Shown here: piece by piece, positions 46,224 to 54,323 of the stretch
Layout of the letters: each line of letters opens with the position of its first letter
Position numbering within the stretch: position 1 is the first letter of the stretch
The notes under the pieces: model-generated
Database searches by the model: none
What the model saw: the letters and a program-made list of their open reading frames with translations, nothing else
What the model was told of the DNA's origin: nothing
Made by a program: the position numbers and the translations under genes
Assembly: GCF_959029255.1 (NCBI RefSeq)
Contig: NZ_CAUFUE010000016.1
Span: 48,776-112,775 of the forward strand
Direction of reading: 5' to 3'
Source of the DNA: an uncultured Bacteroides sp.
GTDB taxonomy: Bacteria > Bacteroidota > Bacteroidia > Bacteroidales > Bacteroidaceae
DNA: 64,000 nt

Positions 46224-46379
46224 AAAAAGAGGTTGTGCCCAAAGTAAAATTCACTATCATTACGCTTTGTCATCCTGAGCTTGTCGAAGGATCTCTTCCC
46301 CATTCATATAGGGAGGAGATGCTTCGACTACGCTCAGCATGACAGCATGATAGTCTTTTTAGGACACAACCTCTTTTTA
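46224..46379. repeat. Long imperfect inverted repeat (REP/MITE-like element)
   Basis: A 156-bp hairpin-forming element. The outer arms hold AAAAAGAGGTTGTG at the left and its reverse complement at the right. Inside are ACTATCAT/ATGATAGT, then a 28-30-bp arm pair (46268-46295 with 46316-46345) around GTCATCCTGAGC and GCTCAGCATGAC. The middle (TTCCCC ... AGGGAGGA) also pairs. The GTCATnCTGAGC...GTCGAAG core resembles a dispersed intergenic repeat known from many bacterial genomes. It fills most of the 340-bp gene-free stretch at 46060-46399. The rest of that stretch shows no other clear structure apart from a CTGTGTCCTCTGTGGTGAA word near 46148. Confidence 0.8.
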
Positions 46380-46399
46380 AATGTAAATTTCAGGAACTC

Positions 46400-47572
46400 T
46401 TATTCAAACAGCGATTTGGCAATTCCCATTTCCAGTCCTCTTAACTCTGCCAGTCCGCGCAGACGTCCGATACAAGAGTATCCCGGATTGGTTTTCTTCT
46501 TCAAGTCGTCTACCATCTGGTGTCCGTGGTCGGGACGCATCGGGATGGAAACGCCTCGACGTTGCTGGAGTTCGAGGAAAGCTTTCATAACGTGGTACAT
46601 GTCTACGTTACCTTCCAAGTGGTTGGCTTCGTAGAAATTACCCTCTGCATCTCGTTGGGTACTACGCAAGTGTACGAAGTTGACGCGGTCACCGAATTGC
46701 TCCATCAGGGCGGCACAGTCATTGGCGCTGCTTACGCCCAATGAACCGGTGCAGAGACAAAGGCCGTTGCTCTTATTGGGCACGGCATCGATGAGCGCTT
46801 GGAAGTCGGCGCCACAACTCATGATACGCGGCAAGCCCAGTATTGAGCAGGGTGGGTCGTCCGGATGGATAACCAGCTCGACACCGGCTTCGTCGGCAAC
46901 GGGACAGATTTCGCTGAGGAAGTAAATCAAGTTGGCGCGCAGCTTTTCAGGCGTGATGTCCTTGTAGCGGTCGAGCTCTTTCTGGAACTGCTCCAGAGTG
47001 AAGCTCTCTTCCGAACCGGGCAGACCGGCAATCATGTTGCGAACCAGCAATTGCTTGTCGGCTTCGGTCATTTGCTCGAAACGGGCTTTTGCCTTTGCCT
47101 TCTCTTCATCAGAATATTCGGTTTCGGCACCGGGACGTTTCAGCAGGAAGAGGTCGAAAGCTACGAAAGCGGCGCGCTCAAAACGAAGGGCACGGCTGCC
47201 ATCGGGCAATTCGTAGGCAAGGTCTGTACGCGTCCAGTCCAATACGGGCATGAAGTTGTACGTAACGATGTTTACACCGCATTTACCCAGATTACGAAGG
47301 CTTTCTTTGTAGTTATCGATATACTTTTGGAAATCTCCGGTTTGGGTTTTGATATGTTCATGCACGGGTACACTCTCTACAACGGACCAACGCAGACCAA
47401 CAGCTTCAATCATTTCTTTACGTTTCATGATTTCCTCCACTGTCCATACTTCACCGTTGGGGATGTGGTGCAGGGCATTTACAATACCGGTAGCACCGGC
47501 TTGCTTGATGTCCCAAAGGCTGACCGGGTCGTTAGGACCGTACCAGCGCCAGGTTTGTTCACATAATATCAT
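46400..47572 (-). CDS. uxuA: D-mannonate dehydratase UxuA
   Basis: Dehydrates D-mannonate to 2-keto-3-deoxy-D-gluconate, a step of glucuronate breakdown in the cytoplasm. The 390-aa TIM-barrel protein opens with the family start CEQTWRWYGPNDPVSL and continues with GATGIVNALHHIPNGEVW, VESVPVHEHIKT, the metal-site segment VIHPDDPP and MRPDHGHQM near the end. It is complete. It follows the SDR-type mannonate oxidoreductase gene on the same strand with an 86-bp gap, so the two form a short pathway unit next to PUL 2. Confidence 0.96.
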   Translation of the reverse strand: MILCEQTWRWYGPNDPVSLWDIKQAGATGIVNALHHIPNGEVWTVEEIMKRKEMIEAVGLRWSVVESVPVHEHIKTQTGDFQKYIDNYKESLRNLGKCGVNIVTYNFMPVLDWTRTDLAYELPDGSRALRFERAAFVAFDLFLLKRPGAETEYSDEEKAKAKARFEQMTEADKQLLVRNMIAGLPGSEESFTLEQFQKELDRYKDITPEKLRANLIYFLSEICPVADEAGVELVIHPDDPPCSILGLPRIMSCGADFQALIDAVPNKSNGLCLCTGSLGVSSANDCAALMEQFGDRVNFVHLRSTQRDAEGNFYEANHLEGNVDMYHVMKAFLELQQRRGVSIPMRPDHGHQMVDDLKKKTNPGYSCIGRLRGLAELRGLEMGIAKSLFE

Positions 47573-47658
47573 ATATATGTAATGTTTAGTGATTTTGTTT
47601 GACTTATATCTTTATTAGCAATATGCCGCAAGGAAACCTTGCTCCGGCGCTACACCGT

Positions 47659-48468
47659 TTAGATGGAGAATGCATCGAAACCGCCATCTACTACAGAAAG
47701 CGCACCGGTTACGAAACTGGAAGCGTCACTGATGAGGTAATGGATAGTTCCGAACAGTTCTTCCGGTTCAGCGAAACGGCCGCAAGGAGTATGGGCGATG
47801 ATGGTCTTTGCACGGTCTGTATAAGAGCCGTCGGGGTTTGTCAGCAGGGCACGGTTTTGGTTGGTCAGCAGGAAACCGGGAACGATGGCGTTCACACGGA
47901 GTTCGGGGCTGAACTTGGTGGCAAGTTCGGTTGCCATATAACGGGTATAGTTACCGATAGCGGCTTTAGCTGAACCGTAACCTACTACACGGGTCAACGG
48001 GCGGAGAGCTGATTCGGAACAGAAATTGACGATAGCGCCTTTCTTGTTCTTTGCCATGACGTCTACAAATACCATTGTAGGAAGTACGGTACCGAAAAGA
48101 TTCAGGTCTACCACCTTGCGGAAAGCATCTACATCCAGGTCGAGTACGGTCTTGTCCGGAGCGATGGTTGCACCCGGCATGTTACCGCCTGCCGCATTCA
48201 GCAATACGTCAATAGTACCGAAACGTTCGATGATTGCTTTTTTGTTACCTTCCAATACTTCTTTATTCAGAACATCGGTCATCAGGAACAATGCTTCTGT
48301 CTTCTCATTCAACTCAGCTTCGAGTTGTTTGCCTATTTCTTCTACACGGTCCAGAACAACGATTTTGGCACCTTGTTCTGCGAGATAATTAGCGATGTTT
48401 TTTCCCAAAATACCGCAACCGCCGGTGATTACGATAACTTTGCCTTTAATGTCAAATAAGTTCTTCAT
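47659..48468 (-). CDS. uxuB: SDR-family D-mannonate (fructuronate) oxidoreductase
   Basis: A probable NAD(P)H-dependent reductase that converts D-fructuronate to D-mannonate, the substrate of the adjacent UxuA. It is a 269-aa short-chain dehydrogenase: glycine-rich cofactor site TGGCGILGKNIA, NAAGGN, the active-site Ser and YxxxK (VGYGSAKAAIGNY), and a C-terminal GALSVVDGGF. Enterobacterial UxuB belongs to a different, long-chain mannitol dehydrogenase family; Bacteroidetes commonly use this SDR type. Function is inferred from family and the tight pairing with uxuA. A -7 box lies about 50 bp upstream. Confidence 0.82.
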   Translation of the reverse strand: MKNLFDIKGKVIVITGGCGILGKNIANYLAEQGAKIVVLDRVEEIGKQLEAELNEKTEALFLMTDVLNKEVLEGNKKAIIERFGTIDVLLNAAGGNMPGATIAPDKTVLDLDVDAFRKVVDLNLFGTVLPTMVFVDVMAKNKKGAIVNFCSESALRPLTRVVGYGSAKAAIGNYTRYMATELATKFSPELRVNAIVPGFLLTNQNRALLTNPDGSYTDRAKTIIAHTPCGRFAEPEELFGTIHYLISDASSFVTGALSVVDGGFDAFSI

Positions 48469-48519
48469 GATTCTTTTATTTAATTAATAACGTTGATTAT
48501 ATTATTCTGTTTGTTGTCG

Positions 48520-48527
48520 CAAAGATA
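48520..48527 (-). promoter_or_regulatory. Putative -7 box for uxuB-uxuA
   Basis: TATCTTTG on the minus strand, 52 bp upstream of the uxuB ATG at 48468. Confidence 0.5.
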
Positions 48528-48572
48528 TGGATTTAATCGTTTCTTTACTATCTGTACAGTATCAGAAAATAT

Positions 48573-50939
48573 TTAATTCGTCTCAAGTGCTTCTTTTCTG
48601 CCCAATGCTTCCAGGTAATAATAGTCGGCATAATTCAAAGGTACATCTATTTCGCTGTTTCCGGGGTGATGACCGGTGGAATGGAGCAATAAGAAGCCGT
48701 AGGAAGTACCGGGCTCAGCCTGATAATGCTTGTTGAGGCTATCTACCATTTTATCAGCGATGTCTTTATAACGTTTGCTGTCTTCCGGTGAAACGTAGGT
48801 AGAAAGCTCATAAAGGGCCGATGCCATGATAGCGGCTGCCGAAGCGTCTCTTGGGGCATCAGGAATATTCGGAGCCTTCATATCCCAGTAAGGGATAAGG
48901 TCTTCCGGTAAATTGGACAAGCCGAAGAAGAAATCAGTAATATGCCGGGCTTGTTCCAGATAAGCCGGGTTCTTGGTGAAACGATAGCACAGTGTGTAAC
49001 CATACAGTCCCCATGCTTGTCCACGGCTCCAGAAGGAGTCATCGGAAAATCCCTGGGCGGTATGTCGGCTTTGTACGTTTCCTGTAGCAGGGTCATATTC
49101 TACTACGTGGTAGGAAGAGTAATCGGGACGGAAATGATTTTTCATTGTGGTATCCGCATGCTTCACTGCTATTTTGTAATAGGTAGAGTCACCTGTTTCC
49201 TGTGTGGCACGGAAAAGCATCTCCAGGTTCATCATGTTGTCGATGATGACGGTGAATTTCTTCGTATCGTTGTTTCTGCCCCAGGAACGGATGCATCCGA
49301 CTGTGGGGTTGTAACGGGTGATGAGGCTTTTGGCACTTTGCAGCACTACATCTTTATAAGAACGTTCTCCGGTAAGTTCCCAAGCCTTGCCGAAGCTGTT
49401 GTTCATCATGAAGCCTAAGTCATGAGTACCTGTGTTCCATTTGGCATCCTCGATGAGCCAGGTGAAACTGATGGCTTGTTGGCGCCAATAATCATCATTG
49501 GTATAGTCGTATATCTGCCACAGTGAGCCGGGGAAGAAACCGGAGCACCAGTCATTAGGGTTTATCATGGTCAAAGAGCCGTTTTTGCTGATAGTGCGCG
49601 GTACTACACGTCTCTTACAAAGATTATCCTGTTCTTTCCTGGCTTTGTTGGCGCATTGAATGGCAAGCTTCATTTGGTTACAGGCAAAGGCGAATGCATT
49701 GTCTGTTGCAGTTGGTTGCATGTAAAGCAAGTTGAAACGATCGTTCGGGGTGAGGATACGGTTATCATTATACAGGCGGAGATAATGCTTGTTACGGGTA
49801 AGCTTTTCGGGAGCAGCTTGTTGATTTCCTATATAGATAGCTGTACGATACAGGTCTTTGCAGAAATTCTGTTGTGTTTCTGTCCAGTTACCGATTTCTT
49901 TATAGGGCCATTCTGACACAGGTTTTCCGGTGTATCCTGCCATATAGTCCATGGCTTTATAGAAATTACGTCCGTCTGCCGAAGTTGCGTTATCCAAATA
50001 GATACCCAACTTTTGAGCCATTGTCATGATGTCTATGATATGGGTCAGGTTGTATTGGGAATAGTGGAAGGCACGGGTACGGCGTAGCTCTTGCGGCATT
50101 CTGCCATCCGGTTCTATTTGTTTGAACATGCGTTGCTCGGGTAAAGCGTTGATGATGTCACGAGCTACATTCAAGTTTCCTACATAAAGGGCGAATGCGA
50201 TGGCTTGCGCGTCGAAAGCAATACTGTGATTGTTGGCGGCTGAGGCTTCATCCTTTCCTTGCTGGCTGGTAAGAATCCAGTTGAGCAGTTTGCCGAACCA
50301 ATCTTTCAGTTGCTTGGAGTCTTTCTTGGTGAATGACTTGGATTGTTCCAACAATTGTACGGCATCCAGCATTTCTATAAAAGAATAAGTGTCGATAACC
50401 CCGAAACTCCGTCCTTTGTTATTATTACGCCCCATTATTACTTGGGCATATTCTAAGTTTGGGTTCATACGTGTATCTTTATTGAAGAACCACACCCGGA
50501 GAAGTTCGGTTGCTTTTTGGGCATACTTTTCGTCATTACTGAAGTACCATGCCAAAGCAAGGGTAGTGACACGTCCGGCAGTATCTCCCAAACGGTTACG
50601 GTCGAATTTGTCCAATTCCGGGTTTGACTCACCATCACGGCTGATGTAGGGAAGTCCGTCAGGTTTAGTCGGGTCGGGCCAGTAGTAACGTGCCAGGCTC
50701 ATATAATCGTGCTTGTTTCCACTTCCAGGTGTTTTCTCTTTCATCATAACGGAAAGTGGCTGTACATCCAGCAACTTGTCCGCTTGTGATTTCAGCTCTT
50801 GATAGGCCGTTGCATAGAACGGATTTTGTAATGATTGTTTTACATTTGCGAGGTGTGTTGCATCCCAAATGGATTGTGCCTGAAGATTGGCTGTTAACAG
50901 CAATAAACAGGCCATCCATTGTATTACTTTCAGTTTCAT
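48573..50939 (-). CDS. Alginate-lyase-like domain fused to GH88 unsaturated glucuronyl hydrolase
   Basis: A secreted 788-aa enzyme with signal peptide (MKLKVIQWMACLLLLTANLQ). Residues about 55-340 are an alginate-lyase-like (alpha/alpha) toroid (DYMSLARYYWPDP, NPELDKFDRNRLGDTAGRV, AANNHSIAFDAQA), perhaps of the PL38 kind found in Bacteroides. Residues about 420-788 are a GH88 domain (LGFMMNNSFGKAWELTG, SFWSRGQAWGLYGYTL, PRDASAAAIMASALYELS), which removes 4,5-unsaturated glucuronyl ends. One polypeptide would thus make and hydrolyse the unsaturated product. It follows the GH2 gene by 18 bp as the end of PUL 2. The polymer may be glucuronan, alginate or another uronate chain; the sequence does not decide. 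Confidence 0.82.
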   Translation of the reverse strand: MKLKVIQWMACLLLLTANLQAQSIWDATHLANVKQSLQNPFYATAYQELKSQADKLLDVQPLSVMMKEKTPGSGNKHDYMSLARYYWPDPTKPDGLPYISRDGESNPELDKFDRNRLGDTAGRVTTLALAWYFSNDEKYAQKATELLRVWFFNKDTRMNPNLEYAQVIMGRNNNKGRSFGVIDTYSFIEMLDAVQLLEQSKSFTKKDSKQLKDWFGKLLNWILTSQQGKDEASAANNHSIAFDAQAIAFALYVGNLNVARDIINALPEQRMFKQIEPDGRMPQELRRTRAFHYSQYNLTHIIDIMTMAQKLGIYLDNATSADGRNFYKAMDYMAGYTGKPVSEWPYKEIGNWTETQQNFCKDLYRTAIYIGNQQAAPEKLTRNKHYLRLYNDNRILTPNDRFNLLYMQPTATDNAFAFACNQMKLAIQCANKARKEQDNLCKRRVVPRTISKNGSLTMINPNDWCSGFFPGSLWQIYDYTNDDYWRQQAISFTWLIEDAKWNTGTHDLGFMMNNSFGKAWELTGERSYKDVVLQSAKSLITRYNPTVGCIRSWGRNNDTKKFTVIIDNMMNLEMLFRATQETGDSTYYKIAVKHADTTMKNHFRPDYSSYHVVEYDPATGNVQSRHTAQGFSDDSFWSRGQAWGLYGYTLCYRFTKNPAYLEQARHITDFFFGLSNLPEDLIPYWDMKAPNIPDAPRDASAAAIMASALYELSTYVSPEDSKRYKDIADKMVDSLNKHYQAEPGTSYGFLLLHSTGHHPGNSEIDVPLNYADYYYLEALGRKEALETN

Positions 50940-50957
50940 GGTGTTTTTATTTTAAAG

Positions 50958-53615
50958 TTAGTAAATTTTCCGTAGTTTAATACCATTCAAAAAGCTTTTT
51001 CCGCTTACTGAATGGAAGCGTATATCAATATTATCTCTATCGTTTGTAATATTGTATCTTTTTCGGATTGCGTGAAAATATCCGCTTTCCCGACAAGGAG
51101 AAAAGTTCTCCTCCAGTAAATTCCCATTGGCATAAATGCTGAATGAGTTTTCACGGCTTTCCTGCTGTCCGTCCCGGTCGAGTTGGTAGGCTATTCCGGC
51201 ATTCTCGCGGAATATATCTGTAAAAAGAAACTCAATTTCGTAAACGCCTTTGGGGACATCGAAGCGATAGCCTTCTATATCGTTTCTGAGAGTCTGGAAC
51301 AAAGGATCGTCGGGAGTGTTTCTTATTTCTGTTTGAGTACCTTGTTCTTTACCGCCGATATAACCCCAGCTTCCTTCCGTATAGGGTTGGTCGGGAATCC
51401 AAGTCAGTTGGCTCTCGTCGGAGGTGAAGAAACAATTACTACCCACGTTGATGGCCAATTCCGTATTGTGCAGATTGGTGGCATTTAAATTTGTGGGAAT
51501 AGGGGTAAAGTGTACATTTATCCCATCCTGTACGATATTTCCCTTGTAGCTGCCTTGTGCAGACAGGAACGGTCGTTTGCTACTGAATGGAACTTTAAAC
51601 GTGACAGTATGGTTTTGAGTTTTTTGCTTTCCTACCGATTTACCATCAATAAAAAGCTCTACTTCCGGCAAATTGGTATATACTTTCACGGGAAGTATGA
51701 CGGGCATATTTCCTTTCTGTACCCCTGTACGGTAAATCCAGTCCCGGCTGGCAATGTGCAGCACAGGAATATCCTTGCGCCAGGTTGCCTGATAATAGTA
51801 GTACACATCTTTAGGGGTACGGTCTGCATAAACCAATCCTTTATTATTGATGCGCGGCATAGATTCATCCCGTAGGGCCGATGCGAAATTGATGAAGTTC
51901 CAATGCGTGCCACCGCAGATATAAGGAGTGTTTTCCAGTACGGGGAGATAATGTTCCAAATACATTTGCTGGTATTCGATGCTGAAATCAAATGCATGGG
52001 GATGTAATGAATGGAGGCGTTGGTCGGAGCCGGCACCATATTCACTGACAATCATCGGGTGGGTGGGGTAGTTGCGATGTTGTTCTGCAAGAAACCGGTC
52101 GAAACCGCTGAAATTACCGCCATACCATCCTTGATATAAATTCCAACCGACTATGTCGGTAATTTTACTTATTCCTGTCGTATTGTACACATTACTTCCG
52201 TGGAATGCCATGGTACTGACGCGGGTAGTATCTTCTTCTTTCAATGCTTTCTCCAAGCGGTTTGCCAGTGCCAACGTACGTTCCAGTACAGGGTTGAACG
52301 CTTCCTGGGTTTTATACTTCCGTTGGGTAACCAATAATATTTCATTCATATACCCCCATGTGATGATGGACGGGTGATTGTAATGCTGGCGAATCGTTTC
52401 CCTCAGATTACGTTCGCAGTTTTCGGCATAACCCGGAGTGTCGGGCACAATGTCTATCACAGGGATTTCTTCCCAGGCAAGCATACCGAGTTTGTCGCAC
52501 ATCTCTAATAATGCGTCGTCTTGTGGATAATGGGAAATGCGGATGAAGTTGGCACCCATTTCTTTCATCAATCGGAAGTCACGGCGGTGCATTTCATCAG
52601 TCAGTGCCACGCCGATGGGCTTTTGGTCCTGATGTCGGCATATTCCACGTAATTTATAGGGTTTTCCATTCAGGAAGAACCCTTCATTTCCATCGAAGCG
52701 GAACCAACGGAAACCTGTATAATGGTCACTGCGGTCCAGTATGGCCTGAGTTTTCCGGTCTCGGAGCACGGTTTCTACGCGATAGAGGTTGGGAGTCTCC
52801 GGACTCCATAGTTGGGGTTGAAGAATAGGTGAGGTTTCATTCTTGAAAGTGAAAACTTCTCCACCCTTCAATTTTATCAATTGTTTTTGTGTTTGTGCAA
52901 GGCTTCCGTCCGGATGATAGACAGAATTTACCAATTCAAGTGTTGCTTTCTCTTTAGAGTCGTTCGTTATCTCTTCGCGTATCTGTATGGTCGCTTTTTC
53001 TTCCGATACCTGCGGAGTACTGATGAAAATGCCGTCTGAACCATGATTGGTCAGGTTGAAATGTTGTTTCGGGACAGCAGTGAGCCATACGTCCCGGTAA
53101 ATACCTCCGAAGAAAGTGAAATCAGCAGAAATGGGAGGAATGTCGGTGCGGGCGTTGTCTACACGGATGGCAAGCGTGTTGGGAGATGTAAAAGACAGAT
53201 AAGGAGTAAGGTCGAACGTGCAGGCGGTGTATCCTCCGGCATGTTCACCCATATTTTTCCCATTGATATAAATAGTAGCTGCTTTGCTTGCTGCATCCAG
53301 TTTCAGGTAAACCTGCTTTCCTTTCCATGCCTGTGGCAGGGATATCCGGCGGCGATACCAACCTGTTCCCCGATAGTAATTTTTCTCCGTATAAGCATCT
53401 GTATTCCAAGTGTGGGGCAGGTTTACGGATGTCCAGGCGCTATCATTGAAAGCACTGTCTGCGGCAGCCGCGCATTCTCCTTTCAAGAATTTCCAGCTAT
53501 CGTTGATTGTTTTGCTTTCACGCTGCGCTTGGGCAGTTGCTGTACTGAGTAGCATGAAACCAGTGGCCGCAATCCATATTGTTATAATCTTTATTCGAAT
53601 GTTTTTTTGTTTCAT
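50958..53615 (-). CDS. GH2 family hydrolase with C-terminal malectin-like domain
   Basis: A secreted retaining exo-hydrolase of 885 aa; the family includes beta-glucuronidases, beta-galactosidases and beta-mannosidases. Signal peptide, sugar-binding jelly roll (SWKFLKGECAAAADSAFNDS, RGTGWYRRRI), immunoglobulin-like domain, TIM barrel with acid/base Glu in TWGYMNEIL and nucleophile Glu in VSEYGAGSD, then extra beta-domains. The last about 150 residues resemble malectin (GSWGYIGG ... NGIKLRKIY), a carbohydrate-binding fold. Context with uxuAB and a GH88 domain favours beta-glucuronidase, but beta-galactosidase is possible. It lies 142 bp downstream of the lipoprotein gene, past a strong terminator hairpin, and 18 bp upstream of the lyase-GH88 gene. 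Confidence 0.88.
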   Translation of the reverse strand: MKQKNIRIKIITIWIAATGFMLLSTATAQAQRESKTINDSWKFLKGECAAAADSAFNDSAWTSVNLPHTWNTDAYTEKNYYRGTGWYRRRISLPQAWKGKQVYLKLDAASKAATIYINGKNMGEHAGGYTACTFDLTPYLSFTSPNTLAIRVDNARTDIPPISADFTFFGGIYRDVWLTAVPKQHFNLTNHGSDGIFISTPQVSEEKATIQIREEITNDSKEKATLELVNSVYHPDGSLAQTQKQLIKLKGGEVFTFKNETSPILQPQLWSPETPNLYRVETVLRDRKTQAILDRSDHYTGFRWFRFDGNEGFFLNGKPYKLRGICRHQDQKPIGVALTDEMHRRDFRLMKEMGANFIRISHYPQDDALLEMCDKLGMLAWEEIPVIDIVPDTPGYAENCERNLRETIRQHYNHPSIITWGYMNEILLVTQRKYKTQEAFNPVLERTLALANRLEKALKEEDTTRVSTMAFHGSNVYNTTGISKITDIVGWNLYQGWYGGNFSGFDRFLAEQHRNYPTHPMIVSEYGAGSDQRLHSLHPHAFDFSIEYQQMYLEHYLPVLENTPYICGGTHWNFINFASALRDESMPRINNKGLVYADRTPKDVYYYYQATWRKDIPVLHIASRDWIYRTGVQKGNMPVILPVKVYTNLPEVELFIDGKSVGKQKTQNHTVTFKVPFSSKRPFLSAQGSYKGNIVQDGINVHFTPIPTNLNATNLHNTELAINVGSNCFFTSDESQLTWIPDQPYTEGSWGYIGGKEQGTQTEIRNTPDDPLFQTLRNDIEGYRFDVPKGVYEIEFLFTDIFRENAGIAYQLDRDGQQESRENSFSIYANGNLLEENFSPCRESGYFHAIRKRYNITNDRDNIDIRFHSVSGKSFLNGIKLRKIY

Positions 53616-53672
53616 AATTCTGAGACGGCCTTTAATTGTTTTAGTTTATGGGGGTAAAATTAGTGAGAAAAA

Positions 53673-53709
53673 AGGGACGGAAAAAGAATAAATTTTAATT
53701 TCCGTCCCT
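53673..53709 (-). terminator. Rho-independent terminator after the PUL 2 susCD-lipoprotein unit
   Basis: The arms AGGGACGGAAA (53673-53683) and TTTCCGTCCCT (53699-53709) form a perfect 11-bp stem. On the minus strand it is followed by a T run (TTTTTTC). It lies between the small lipoprotein gene and GH2, so GH2 and the lyase need read-through or their own promoter. Confidence 0.85.
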
Positions 53710-53756
53710 CTAATCCTAGAATTTAATTAACTTATTTAATACAAATACCTATGAAC

Positions 53757-54302
53757 TTACTTTATGTTTACCGTAACGTAGTAATTCTCAGTGAAGGCAC
53801 GTACTTCGTATTCATTGGTCTTAATAATAGTAGTGCTACTTACATCTGTTTGATTCATTGTTTTTGTCGGATCGAAAGTTAAGACCTTGAGTGAACCTGT
53901 TGCACCGTTTAATGCCTTTATATAGACATTTTGACTACCTTGTTTGGCGTTTGGCCAAATCATACTATAACCGCCATTGTTATCCGGAGATAAAACTTTA
54001 CCATCTTTATCTACTACTTGATAATCGGTACCGAGTACTAATTTATCAGAACTGGTGTAATAAGCTACTACAGGACTGTAAGATCGTGTATAAGCACTCC
54101 AAAAATAGGTTGGTATGGCGACTGTTTCTCCTTGATTTACGTTATATTTAAGTTCATTTCCGCCAGGGAATTTTACATTGCCCAATCCATAATAATAGAT
54201 ATGTTCCATTGCAGGATTGTTATTACCCCAATCATCGTCACCACAACTGGTAAATAGACCACATGTAGCAACCATCATTAACAATATCATTAACTTTTTC
54301 AT
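53757..54302 (-). CDS. Small PUL 2 lipoprotein, possible surface glycan-binding or DUF1735-like
   Basis: A 181-aa lipoprotein (MKKLMILLMMVATCGLFTSC, Cys at residue 20), followed by GDDDWGNNNP, the acidic flexible linker often seen in surface-exposed Bacteroides lipoproteins. The remainder is predicted all-beta. It sits directly after susD with a 21-bp gap, the position of SusE-type accessory glycan-binding proteins. A DUF1735-like domain is possible, but I do not recognise the fold with confidence. No catalytic motif is visible. Confidence 0.7.
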   Translation of the reverse strand: MKKLMILLMMVATCGLFTSCGDDDWGNNNPAMEHIYYYGLGNVKFPGGNELKYNVNQGETVAIPTYFWSAYTRSYSPVVAYYTSSDKLVLGTDYQVVDKDGKVLSPDNNGGYSMIWPNAKQGSQNVYIKALNGATGSLKVLTFDPTKTMNQTDVSSTTIIKTNEYEVRAFTENYYVTVNIK

Positions 54303-54323
54303 AATTACATTTGTTGTTTATTA

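Noticed and set aside
46865..47566. 233-codon plus-strand frame
   Set aside because: It is antisense to uxuA, a well-supported gene, and shows no protein family features.
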